A stretch of 64,000 nucleotides of DNA from JAGVGT01 sp963807225 (GTDB lineage Bacteria > Desulfobacterota > Desulfobulbia > Desulfobulbales > JAGXFP01), in the NCBI GenBank assembly GCA_963807225.1, contig CAWEAD010000007.1, positions 372,001 to 436,000 on the forward strand, written 5' to 3'. Made by a program: the position numbers and the translations under genes. Below the pieces are notes generated by a model. It saw only the letters and a program-made list of their open reading frames with translations, was not told where the DNA came from and ran no database searches. Positions 9,704 through 17,488 of the stretch are shown here, piece after piece. Position 1 is the stretch's first letter, and the number at the start of each line of letters is the position of its first letter.

Positions 9704-11811
9704 TTATGGGCTACCACTACGAAGGGGGTGTGGATAGGTATACGGGGTATACCCAGGCTTTGGTGACAGGGAGTCGTCACGATTCAATCCAATTGATGAA
9801 GGGCAATTGTTATCAATGCCATTGGTGGCGTAACTATTTGAATAATTAGAATTATTCCAAATGTACAAGAGATCTGGTTTGATCAGGGCCGGGATAGGTG
9901 CCGCTGGAAAATCCTTCGCAGACAACTCAATAGGGCGGCTGATCGTGGCAGCAGTCATCGTATTATTGAATATCACGCCATCACCGCCGCGGATACCAAT
10001 CGCTGTGCGCTGCAATCCTGAGCTAATATTGGCGGAGTACACATTGTTATAAATTTCATAACTGCGCGAACCACGCGGCGATGACGACAGGCCATGCGCA
10101 TCCGTCTGAGCAAAATTCTTTGCAGGGTCTTGACCGACGCACGTGTTATGACGAAAGACGTAGACAGAACCATTGTTTGAAGCAATATTATGACGGTTAC
10201 CGGAAAAGTAATTGTCTTCAACAAGAACACGGCATTCTTTGAGCCAAGATCCAGCGCTGGCCATGCGCCGCCGCCATACAAGACAACCCCGTAACCCAGG
10301 TTATTTAAACTGGCACTGAAATTATTAATGAAATTGTTATCGTATATTACGCCTCGCTGGTTTGGCGCATCGCCTACATAGACAGCGCTGAAAATAAAAT
10401 TACTGAACTTTGAGTTCGATACCTTAAAGTCCTCGGCAACCTTCAATAATCCCAGTCCCTTGTCCGGATTTTGTGCCGTCACCGTTACCGATCATGGTCA
10501 TGTCGGAGAGGATTGCCTGATTGCCGTTTGAAGCGATCGTCTTGCGATAAATACGTTTTATGGGAAACCGCTCCGACACGCCGCAAGGTCGTCACATCCT
10601 GTCCGGCACCTTGCCGAAATAGACACCTCCCGGCACATTCAACTGTTGTGTTCCCCAATTGCAGTCGCCTGCTGGGATCTTGACAGTAGTGCCAATACTG
10701 GCGGAATTGACCGCAGCTTGGACTGCCGAGAAAGCGCAACTGGAGGCACTAATAGTTGGGCCAGATGTCTCTGATACAGGCGGTGTCGAGGATACAGGCG
10801 GTGTCGTTGTATTGAGTTCAAATTTAGTAATCTTGGTTTCGGTAGAGATCAGATAAAAATATGCCAGTCTCGCATTGAGCTCACGCCCGCTGATGGTGAT
10901 TGAGTGCAGTCCAGTGGTGAAATTTATTTTCAACGGATCGAATTGCGGGGCATCGAATGTTCCCGCACCGCGGGAGGAAACCTCATCTTGCCGCCAAACA
11001 TTATACAAAGCTGAATCACCTGTTGGATTCAAATCCCAAATATTTTCCGGATTATTGTCGATTTTGACCAGGAAGGAATCAGAGGCTGAATCGGCAGCAT
11101 AAACCTCGGCGACAATTTTATAGATACCAGGTTGGTCGATATTGAAATCGTAATTAGCGCTCGATGAAGTGGTGCTTGTAGGGGTAATATAAGAGCCACC
11201 CGGAACATCAGTTGAAGAGACAATATTCATTGTGCTAGTTAATGCCCCCGAGTCAGCTTTAAACAGCATAATGGCGTCTTCCGGTGGGGGGGGGGCACGG
11301 CAGGCGACACCATCGTAAAATATGCGTCAGCCAACTTGGCATTAGGCTCCCGCCCACTAAAAGTAATTGTGTGAGGGCCGGCATCCAATTGTACTGTCAA
11401 CGGATCAAATTGCGGGGCGTCGAATGTTCCCGTGCCACGGGTAGTTACCTCGTCTTGCCTCCAGACATTATACAGAGCAGGATCACTACTAGGATTCAAG
11501 TCCCAGATATCTGCCGTGCCGTTGTCTATTTTGACGGCGAAGGAGTCGGAGGAGTTATCGGCTGCATAAACATCGGCTTCGATCTTATAAGTGCCGGGTT
11601 GGACGATATTAACGTTGAAAACAGCGCTTCCCGAGTTACTGATGGTGCTTTGAATATAAGATCCCCCCGGTGCATCTAGAGAGGAAACTATCTGCATAGG
11701 CGCCGTAACAGATCCGATATCGGCTTTTACCGCATAATCTCCAGCCCAGAGCTGCGAAATAAGAGCTTGATATATGAAAAGACTGAATATAAGAATACGT
11801 TTTGTATTCAT
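9704..11811 (-). pseudogene. Secreted two-repeat beta-sandwich plus parallel beta-helix protein, broken by several frameshifts
   Basis: Reading leftwards from ATG 11811 (GAGGAGA six bases upstream): a signal peptide (MNTKRILIFSLFIYQALISQ, LWA cleavage), a roughly 125-residue carbohydrate-binding-like repeat (IVSSLDAPGGSYI, YKIEADVYAAD, IWDLNP, ALYNVWRQDEV, GTFDAPQFDPL, HTITFSGREPNA), and a second copy with nearly the same motifs. A Pro/Thr linker, then a pectate-lyase-like beta-helix (FSAVQAAVNSASIGTTVKIP, ILSDMTMIGNGDG, VIYDNNFINNFSASLNN, VEDNYFSGNRHNIASNNGS, YEIYNNVYSANISSG, VIFNNTM) follow. The helix is cut by frameshifts near 10600, 10530, 10470 and 10240, and the two repeats are separated by one at the G10 tract 11286-11295. 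Intact length would be about 700 aa. Likely role: extracellular polysaccharide binding or lysis, facing the polysaccharide cluster. Confidence 0.75.
11286..11295. repeat. Homopolymer G10 tract (C10 in the coding strand)
   Basis: Ten consecutive G lie inside the beta-helix gene, encoding a poly-Pro linker between the two repeats. With ten bases the frame closes after the first repeat. With eleven or eight bases it joins the second repeat (PPEDAIMLFKADSG). Tracts of this length slip readily during replication and during sequencing. Confidence 0.8.
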
Positions 11812-12398
11812 TGCCATTCTCCTCATGATTGCCAACGCCGTAAATTGCGCGACTTTAAACATTCTTCGATAATTAGGTGGTTATTAATCAATCAACACTG
11901 GGCTGTATTTTTGACGTATTCACCAATGGTATTTGTTCAATAAAAGATTAGCCAGACTCAACCTAACGGCTTACCCCAACTTTCAAAAATCAACAAATTA
12001 ATGAAGCTTATTTCGTCTATCATGTCAGCAGTAGCGTAAATATTTCAGATTAGACCCAATAAAAGGTACCCTAAGCCCTAATCACTATATGTTGGTCATC
12101 TCTGAGTGCTTCGGCAAGAAAAATTTTAAAATTGGTCTTGTTCGAATAAAGCAACTCTGCGAACTACCGTTCGTAACAACGTTTTTTAAATCCAGCCCTG
12201 CCAGCCGATTCTCTTCAAAAAACACACCCGGCCCCGCCCTTCTGGCACAGCTAGCCGGGGGTAGAGAGGTTGGCTCGCAGCCGCCCCGATTCCAGGTTAC
12301 CTCCGGTACGGCCGGCCAGAAAGATTAGGACATCGGTCAGGTTGCACCAATGGCTCCCCCGGTATGCCTCTTCCGGCTCTTGGATGACCACGATGGTC

Positions 12399-12797
12399 TT
12401 AGTAACGAACCAGTTCTTCACATGGCCTCGCCAGTTGTCCCGCAGGGATCAAACAACCATTCATAAATTTAAATTTCCCCCCCAAAAAAAAGGCCGGCTC
12501 CCCTTTCAAGGAGCCGGCCATTCTCAGTTCCGGTTTGCGTTTCTGAAAAATCAGCGCAGCAGGTAACGGGCGCGGTCCTTGGCGCTGTGGGTCAGGATGA
12601 TGTCGTGATATTGAAATTGAAAAGGATGACCTTTCGCAGATCGCAAACGTAAACTCAGCGCCGAGTCCTTTCGTGTCCTTCCTAGAAAAATACGCCACGT
12701 AATCCCTAGATGAACCTTCATTTGAGCTAAACGATGTATTTACTATCTTTAGGCTCGATTCAATCTGTTTGAAGGACTCCTGGTTTTTCTTGTTCAT
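12399..12797 (-). CDS. Doubtful 132-codon ORF, probably a chimera of a truncated gene and leftover sequence
   Basis: The first 60 codons from ATG 12797 (MNKKNQESFKQIESSLKIVN, then YVAYFSRKDTKGLGAEFTFA) look like real protein with balanced composition. After about 12610 the same DNA reads better in another frame (the gene end at 12551), and the ORF then runs through a terminator hairpin, giving an implausible Pro/Arg-rich tail. I do not recognise the N-terminus. Best explanation: a deletion fused the start of one small gene to the end of another. Low confidence that any product is made. Confidence 0.25.
   Translation of the reverse strand: MNKKNQESFKQIESSLKIVNTSFSSNEGSSRDYVAYFSRKDTKGLGAEFTFAICERSSFSISISRHHPDPQRQGPRPLPAALIFQKRKPELRMAGSLKGEPAFFLGGKFKFMNGCLIPAGQLARPCEELVRY
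12482..12516 (-). terminator. Rho-independent terminator, minus strand
   Basis: Perfect 10-bp stem GGCCGGCTCC / GGAGCCGGCC (about 12491-12500 and 12509-12518 within a base or two) with a short loop. On the minus strand it is followed by eight T. It lies just past the TGA of the orphan gene end at 12551, so it is the terminator of a gene that has otherwise been lost. Confidence 0.8.
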
Positions 12798-12898
12798 ACA
12801 CCCGCCAATTAGGTATCATTATTTATCCATCAACAACCTAGCATTTTTTCGGGGCGGATTATGCAGTTCTATATTCCTGAAATCAAAGGGGGTTATCA

Positions 12899-13180
12899 AT
12901 GCAGGAACTATCATTAATCACTGGAGTGATCAAAGAGCTGGCTGCCAAGTATGGTGCTAAATACGTGTGGCTCTTCGGCTCAGACGACACCGGCAGGCAA
13001 CCTTCGGGTAGTGATCTCGATCTTGTAGTAGACATGGAGGCCGGGCGCGACTTTCTTGACCTGATCTGGTTTAAGGAGGCGGTTGAGGAGCAATTGGGGA
13101 TAAAAATCGATGTAGCGTACGCCGGGGCGATGAGTTCCTACCTGCGCAAATCGGTCCTAAAGGATGAACGGCTGCTTTGA
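12899..13180 (+). CDS. MNT-domain nucleotidyltransferase, antitoxin of a HEPN/MNT pair
   Basis: 93 aa minimal nucleotidyltransferase. Motif LFGSDDTGRQPSGSDLDLVV (about residues 25-44) holds the GS helix and the DxD metal pair of MntA-like proteins, and a third acidic residue lies in IKIDVAYAG. AAGGGGG seven bases before ATG 12899 is a good ribosome-binding site. In type VII toxin-antitoxin systems the MNT protein adenylylates the HEPN RNase to silence it. The stop overlaps the TTG start of the HEPN gene (TTGA at 13177), the usual arrangement, but that partner is cut short. The antitoxin itself looks complete. Confidence 0.85.
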   Translation: MQELSLITGVIKELAAKYGAKYVWLFGSDDTGRQPSGSDLDLVVDMEAGRDFLDLIWFKEAVEEQLGIKIDVAYAGAMSSYLRKSVLKDERLL

Positions 13181-13227
13181 AGGATGCCCGAGCTTTTCTG
13201 CGTCACATTCTTGATGCCATCTATTCA
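13177..13227 (+). pseudogene. HEPN toxin, only the first 17 codons remain
   Basis: From TTG 13177 the frame reads LKDARAFLRHILDAIYS, matching the opening helix of HEPN (DUF86) RNase toxins. It then leaves the family abruptly; an IS110-type transposase end lies on the opposite strand immediately beyond. The R-x4-6-H catalytic motif, which lies much further downstream in the family, is missing. The toxin is therefore lost and the antitoxin is an orphan. Confidence 0.65.
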
Positions 13228-13324
13228 GGGGGAATCCATGCCAGCCATTGGCCAGTCCGGACCCTCTCACACCCAAGGCGTAAAAACCAAACACCGACTC
13301 CCCCCTTCTCTTGAGCAAAATCCA

Positions 13325-13520
13325 GGGCCAGATACCGTCTTCAAAGTCAAGTTTTGGAGCAGCTATTTTGGGATCGAATGGCAAGCCTGAATTGATTAAG
13401 TCGTAAATAAGATGAGCCGATTTGTGCTTCACCGCTCCAATGACGGCTTTCGGTGAAAGACCGGTGCGTTGTAACCGATCTCCAAATGCCTTTAACACCG
13501 GAGTGTGGCGCCTGCCGCCC
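13325..13520 (-). pseudogene. C-terminal fragment of an IS110/IS1111-family transposase
   Basis: Minus-strand frame reading RRHTPVLKAFGDRLQRTGLS, then KAVIGAVKHKSAHLIYDLIN, SGLPFDPKIA and KLDFEDGI. This matches the end of IS1111-group transposases (NPVLKAFxxRLxxxGKxxKVxxxAVMRKL...SGKPFDP). Upstream in the same frame a TAG at 13520-13522 closes it, and no DEDD catalytic half is present. About 190 bp survive, inserted into the HEPN gene. The element's outer limit toward 13228 is inferred from where HEPN similarity stops. Confidence 0.65.
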
Positions 13521-13586
13521 TATCAATAGAATCGGCAGGGCAGCCAGGATGGGAGACGGCGGAGGCTGGCTTCGGAGTGTTCAGAC

Positions 13587-13793
13587 TCACTTCACACCCT
13601 TGGCGATACGGTCGCCGACCTGCTTGTCGATGTTGCGCCAGTATTCGAAAGCACGTTCCAGCTCCGGCTCGCTGACTCCGTCCCTGAGGTGTCCGACGAC
13701 GTTGGACACCAGCCGGTCACGCTGCGCCTCGTCCATGACCTCACGCACCAGGGTGCCGGGCAGGCCAAAGTCGTCATCGTCCTTCCGCTTCAC
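13587..13793 (-). pseudogene. Catalase C-terminal fragment
   Basis: Sixty-eight codons reading DDDDFGLPGTLVREVMDEAQ, RDRLVSNVVGHLRDGVSEPE and LERAFEYWRNIDKQVGDRIA, ending KGVK and a stop. This is the last helical segment of monofunctional haem catalases (about 480 aa). The haem pocket and catalytic His/Asn are absent, and a stop sits just upstream at the fragment edge. It ends about 25 bases from the stop of the HTH gene to the right, so a deletion removed most of the catalase gene. No product is expected. Confidence 0.75.
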
Positions 13794-13816
13794 CAGTTAC
13801 CGCACGGAGAAATCCG

Positions 13817-14347
13817 TCAATTGCCGTCGTTGCTACGCTCTCGACGGAACTTTTCCATGAAGCTTACTGCTACCTTTTCGGCATCTAATGACAAATGCCT
13901 GGCGTAATTGACCACGAATCCCCTGGTGTAGACCGCAACAGGCAGGAGTACATAGTTGTCGCCTTCGATATTTTCCAGATGCGGCAGCGGTACCCTGGTG
14001 GCCATGGCCATATCATCCAGGGGGATCTGCAATTCTTCTCTAAGACGCCGCAAAGTTGCTCCGTCATATTCGGTGATCCCGGCAGTGAGCTGGCGGACTT
14101 GATCCGCTGCCTGGTGCCGCCGCTCGTGGAAAAAGGCGGTCAAAGCCTGGTAGGAGGCCTCGATTCCTTCCAGCAACAGCTGTCTCTCTTCTTCTCTAAC
14201 CTCACCGGCCAACGCCATGGTGGCCAGGGATTCGGTGGAATAAATTTCCTTCAGGATTTGCCAGGCCTTATGCACTTCGGCAAAATCGGCCTCCAGAGGC
14301 AGTTCCAGCATCTCAAAATGAGCCTTATAGAGGTGGCGATCTTTCAT
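13817..14347 (-). CDS. J-domain-like plus RodZ-type HTH protein
   Basis: 176 aa cytoplasmic protein. Residues 1-75 resemble a short DnaJ-like helical hairpin (HFEMLELPLEADFAEVHKAW, LKEIYS) without a clear HPD triad. Residues 95-165 form an Xre-type HTH of the HTH_25/RodZ class (YDGATLRRLREELQIPLDDM, RVPLPHLENIEGDNYVLLPV, YTRGFVVNYARHLSLD). There is no transmembrane segment, unlike RodZ. The ATG overlaps the MinD-like gene's stop by four bases, so the two are translationally coupled. The pairing suggests a partner or adaptor for the ATPase in positioning or polarity. DNA binding is possible but unproven. Confidence 0.7.
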   Translation of the reverse strand: MKDRHLYKAHFEMLELPLEADFAEVHKAWQILKEIYSTESLATMALAGEVREEERQLLLEGIEASYQALTAFFHERRHQAADQVRQLTAGITEYDGATLRRLREELQIPLDDMAMATRVPLPHLENIEGDNYVLLPVAVYTRGFVVNYARHLSLDAEKVAVSFMEKFRRERSNDGN

Positions 14348-15270
14348 CGAATTATCTTAACCTGCTGACCGGAAAGGAGATTGGCGGTTAGTCGATCTAT
14401 CCCCCGGGCGCAGCGAGAGGAAGGATAGGCTTGCATATAGGGAGTACGCTGGTTGACGCTGCGCGAAACCAACTCGTCGTATTCCACGTACCCGCTGTAG
14501 AGGGCATTGATCCCGAAGAACTTGAGGCAGACGCTTTTGACCGAATTGCCGGTCATAATATCCTGATTGGTGCGAGCCTGATTCAGCACGATATACACGG
14601 AGAAATCCCCCAACTCCCGCTCGATGATTTGCCTGGCCTCGGAAGAATACGACTTGAGGTAAACAACTAGATCGCGAAAATTGGCAATTCCAAGTTCCTT
14701 ACGATCCCGCCAAGCGTTGACCACCAGATCACGATAACCACACGCCGACAAGGCGGTACCTAGGCGCCGGAAGAAAAGGTTGCGGAGGAAATTATACATG
14801 TTTTCGATGGAAACGATCTCAGGAGTGATGACGATGATCATCATATCAGCCAGGAGCAGGGTGTCGATGGTGTTGTAATGGGTGCCGGCGCCAAGATCGA
14901 TAAGGATATAGTCGGCCTCGAGTTGCCGGATATGATTGAAGAGTTTGAGCTTTTGGACGTGCTTGATCGCCTCGCCGCCAATGGTGCCGATCATGCCTGT
15001 CAACAGTCCCAGGTTCTCGATGCCGCTGTCGACCACCAGATCGGCCAGGGGGACTTTACGTTCGAAGAACTCGGAGAGCGAGGCTCCAGGTCGGCGGAGC
15101 CCCAGAAAGTTATGGAGATTGGCGCCGCCCAAGTCGGCATCGATCATCACCACTTTGCCCTGGCGGGCCAGGGCCATGCCCAGGCTGGCCATGACAAAAC
15201 TCTTGCCCACCCCGCCCTTGCCGCCGCCGACGGCCATGATAATGCTCTCTTTCACCAGGCTTTTTTCCAT
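14344..15270 (-). CDS. MinD/ParA-family ATPase
   Basis: 308 aa. The deviant Walker A motif MAVGGGKGGVGKSFVMASLG (about residues 12-31) with the signature lysine, switch I DADLGGANLHNFLG and Walker B DYILIDLGAGTHYNTID identify the MinD/ParA/FlhG superfamily. No N-terminal FlhG-type DQAxxLR motif and no obvious MinD C-terminal membrane helix are visible, so this is neither standard MinD nor FlhG. It sits directly upstream of and overlaps the HTH/J-like gene. Likely role: ATP-dependent spatial organiser of a cell structure whose cargo is unknown. The next gene to the right is 80 bases away on the same strand. Confidence 0.85.
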   Translation of the reverse strand: MEKSLVKESIIMAVGGGKGGVGKSFVMASLGMALARQGKVVMIDADLGGANLHNFLGLRRPGASLSEFFERKVPLADLVVDSGIENLGLLTGMIGTIGGEAIKHVQKLKLFNHIRQLEADYILIDLGAGTHYNTIDTLLLADMMIIVITPEIVSIENMYNFLRNLFFRRLGTALSACGYRDLVVNAWRDRKELGIANFRDLVVYLKSYSSEARQIIERELGDFSVYIVLNQARTNQDIMTGNSVKSVCLKFFGINALYSGYVEYDELVSRSVNQRTPYMQAYPSSRCARGIDRLTANLLSGQQVKIIR

Positions 15271-15351
15271 TAAGCAAACCGTGCTGACACTCCGTAGTAG
15301 TTCGGGAATACCTTATTAAATGCTTTTCCGGCGATTTATCAAGAGGAAGAA

Positions 15352-16524
15352 TCAGAAGTAGAGCCGATATTCCAGCAAGAGCTGCCGGGGCTGCCGACCA
15401 AATTCCGAACCGAGTTCCAGGCCAGTTGGACGCTCCCCCCGTGAGATATAGCCGGTCATCGCCAACTCCGTTTCATCGGAGAGCGAATAGAGCAGATTGC
15501 CGGCCAGGAGCTGGGAGGCGTCATCCAGCCCGGCCAGTAGGACCAGGCCGCCGGTCAGCAGGGGGGTGAACTCCCAGCCCGCCCCCAGGGCAAGATAGTT
15601 GTGCGCCTCGTATGCAACCTCGTTTTGCGCCGGATAGCCGTTGTAAAAGTACTCCAGCCGCCAGTTGAAGTTATTGGCGTAACGATGCTCCAGTCCGACC
15701 GTCAAGCCGCCCCCGTTCGTCAATCCGTCCACTTCGGCCCGCGCGTAATGGCCCTCGATCCTGATTCCGAGCCAATCGCGGAGTTCGCCCTGCAGCGCCC
15801 CGCCGACCACGGTCCGATCCCGAACGGTGCCCCCCAGTAAGGTCCAGCCGCACCCAGCCCATTCCCGAGTATAGCGGGCCAGGAAAGCAGTGCGCGACCA
15901 GTTCGGACTCCGGCTCCAACCATTGGCCGAATCGGGATCACGATCATAGGCCAGCACCCCCAGAAGAGTCAGCTGCGACAGGGAAGCCAGGCGCAGATCG
16001 GCCCGGAAGGCGTCAACCCCCGGTTTATAGGTCCGGAAAAAGGTCTCGGCGGCAAAAGGGGCGAAGAAATCGTTGGGGACAAAATAAAAGGTGGTGGCCA
16101 GACTGATCGGCTGCCGGCCCAAAAGCAGATCGACCGAGCTGCCCCGATACTGGAGCTGCAGGAGGTCGGCGGACAAGGCGGCCCGGCTCCAGGCCGAATC
16201 ATGCTGTTCCCAGGTCAGGAGCGCGCTGCGCTCGGCTTCTTTCGGCAACTGTGCGGCCAGGGTAACGGCCAGGGGCGGTTTGATTCCGACCTCTTCCAGC
16301 AGATTGGCGCTGAAATGGAACTCGGCGCCGCCACCTTCGGCCAGCAATCGTCCGCTGGCCGCCAAGAGTTGCCGGTCGCGGGCAGTATACAGGGTGTTAT
16401 CGGCCGGGTAAGTGGACTGACCTGCGGCAAGGTCGACAAAACCGTTTAGTTCCAAGGCTCGCGCCGGATAAACGGAAATACTGAGCCAGAAGAGAAAGAG
16501 GATCAGGGCGGGGAAAAGTCTCAC
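15352..16524 (-). CDS. Predicted outer-membrane beta-barrel of an ABC export operon
   Basis: 390 aa starting at GTG 16524, overlapping the ATPase stop by four bases (GTGA). A signal peptide (LFPALILFLFWLSISVYPAR-A) is followed by alternating aromatic/small residue strands such as LLLGRQPISLATTFYF, RLEYFYNGY and YLALGAGWEF. It ends ...QLLLEYRLYF, an aromatic C-terminal residue as used by the BAM machinery. No named family is certain. Translational coupling with a LolD/MacB-type ATPase suggests it is the outer-membrane component or substrate of that transporter. Confidence 0.7.
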   Translation of the reverse strand: MRLFPALILFLFWLSISVYPARALELNGFVDLAAGQSTYPADNTLYTARDRQLLAASGRLLAEGGGAEFHFSANLLEEVGIKPPLAVTLAAQLPKEAERSALLTWEQHDSAWSRAALSADLLQLQYRGSSVDLLLGRQPISLATTFYFVPNDFFAPFAAETFFRTYKPGVDAFRADLRLASLSQLTLLGVLAYDRDPDSANGWSRSPNWSRTAFLARYTREWAGCGWTLLGGTVRDRTVVGGALQGELRDWLGIRIEGHYARAEVDGLTNGGGLTVGLEHRYANNFNWRLEYFYNGYPAQNEVAYEAHNYLALGAGWEFTPLLTGGLVLLAGLDDASQLLAGNLLYSLSDETELAMTGYISRGERPTGLELGSEFGRQPRQLLLEYRLYF

Positions 16525-17219
16525 CCCCGGACCTCATCGGCGGCCACCTGCCCGTCTTGCAGCCGAATCAGGCGTCGAGCCCGATCCATGACCCGTTGAT
16601 CATGGGTGGAAAAAAGAAAGGTAACACCCTTTTCCAGATTCAATCGCTCCATGATATCTAGGAGTCCGTCGGCAGTGGCTGAATCGACGTTGGCGGTAGG
16701 CTCGTCGGCCAGAATGATCGCCGGTTCCGGTACGATGGCCCGAGCAATGGCCACCCGCTGCTGCTGGCCGCCGGAGAGCTCGTCCGGTCGCCGCTCAGCC
16801 ATTTCGCCCAGTCCTACTTCCTTGAGGATGGCCATGGCTCGCCGCTGCCGCTCGTCTTTGACCACTCCTTGCAGGGCCAGGACAAATTCGGCGTTCTCGA
16901 AGGCGGTCAGAACCGGAACCAGATTGTAGGCCTGAAAGACGAAACCGATTCGATCACGACGCAGCCGGGACAATTCGGTTCGCGACAGTTCGGCCAGGTC
17001 GCGTCCTTCCAGGACCACCCGACCGGAGTTGGGTTCGTCCAGGGCGCCGATCAGATTCAAAATGGTGGTTTTGCCCGAACCAGAAGGGCCATAAAGAGCG
17101 GCGAATTCCCCCTGCCGCAGGGTAAGCGACACCTCGCGCACGGCATGGACCTCGACTTTACCCTGTTCATAGACCTTCGAGACCCGTTCGAGTTCGACGA
17201 TTACCGGTTTTTCGTTCAT
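16521..17219 (-). CDS. LolD/MacB-type ABC transporter ATPase
   Basis: 232 aa nucleotide-binding subunit. Walker A GPSGSGKTT (about residue 44), Q-loop FVFQAYNLVP, signature LSGGQQQR, Walker B IILADEPTAN and the H-loop FSTHDQ are all present. MacB/LolD-type ATPases power FtsX-fold permeases that work mechanically across the periplasm rather than transporting through the inner membrane. Two such permeases lie upstream on the same strand, separated by a 270-base gap that contains a repeat element; the barrel gene overlaps its end. Confidence 0.92.
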   Translation of the reverse strand: MNEKPVIVELERVSKVYEQGKVEVHAVREVSLTLRQGEFAALYGPSGSGKTTILNLIGALDEPNSGRVVLEGRDLAELSRTELSRLRRDRIGFVFQAYNLVPVLTAFENAEFVLALQGVVKDERQRRAMAILKEVGLGEMAERRPDELSGGQQQRVAIARAIVPEPAIILADEPTANVDSATADGLLDIMERLNLEKGVTFLFSTHDQRVMDRARRLIRLQDGQVAADEVRG

Positions 17220-17300
17220 ACCCAGTTCCTTATCTACCAGTCGGACAGGTCAATGCGAAACTCCCCCGACCTTCCGCGGCTAAACAGTGCGGCAACTTAC

Positions 17301-17436
17301 CGTAGGTTGGGCTAAGCTATGCGAAGCCCAACGCATTTACTGACCTCGGCTCCGTCCCCGCTTCCACTGTACATATTTACTCCGGGGTAATGGACCTTGG
17401 GCACCGTTGGGCTTCATTACCTTCAACCCAACCTGC
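17301..17436. repeat. MITE-like palindromic repeat inside the ABC operon
   Basis: The ends match as an inverted repeat: GTAGGTTGGG (17302-17311) against CCCAACCTGC (17427-17436), 9 of 10. Each end also folds on itself (GTTGGGCT...AGCCCAAC at 17306-17332; GTTGGG...CCCAAC at 17406-17432). It resembles the GTAGGTTGGGC...AAGCCCAAC repeats scattered through many proteobacterial genomes. It fills most of the gap between permease 2 and the ATPase gene and has no coding capacity. Confidence 0.7.
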
Positions 17437-17488
17437 ATTGTTCACTTTGCCTCACCCATTTTGCCTTCTGCATTCTACATTTTACCTT

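Larger units (their letters stand above)
11863..12898. other. Gene-poor scrap zone
   Basis: About 1 kb at the edge of the polysaccharide region. The left 200 bases are AT-rich and hold nothing recognisable beyond the upstream region of the beta-helix gene. On the minus strand an open stretch of about 64 codons (12245-12436) reads KTIVVIQEPEEAYRGSHWCN then LTDVLIFLAGRTGG, protein-like but unidentified. A second minus-strand end reads FQYHDIILTHSAKDRARYLL to a TGA at 12551-12553, just ahead of a terminator. These look like 3' ends of lost genes. Confidence 0.4.

Noticed and set aside
12089..12566. Two plus-strand ORFs in the scrap zone
   Set aside because: Composition is unlike protein and they read through a minus-strand terminator.
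12899..13227. Functional HEPN/MNT toxin-antitoxin
   Set aside because: The HEPN frame loses its family similarity after 17 codons, so no RNase active site can be made.
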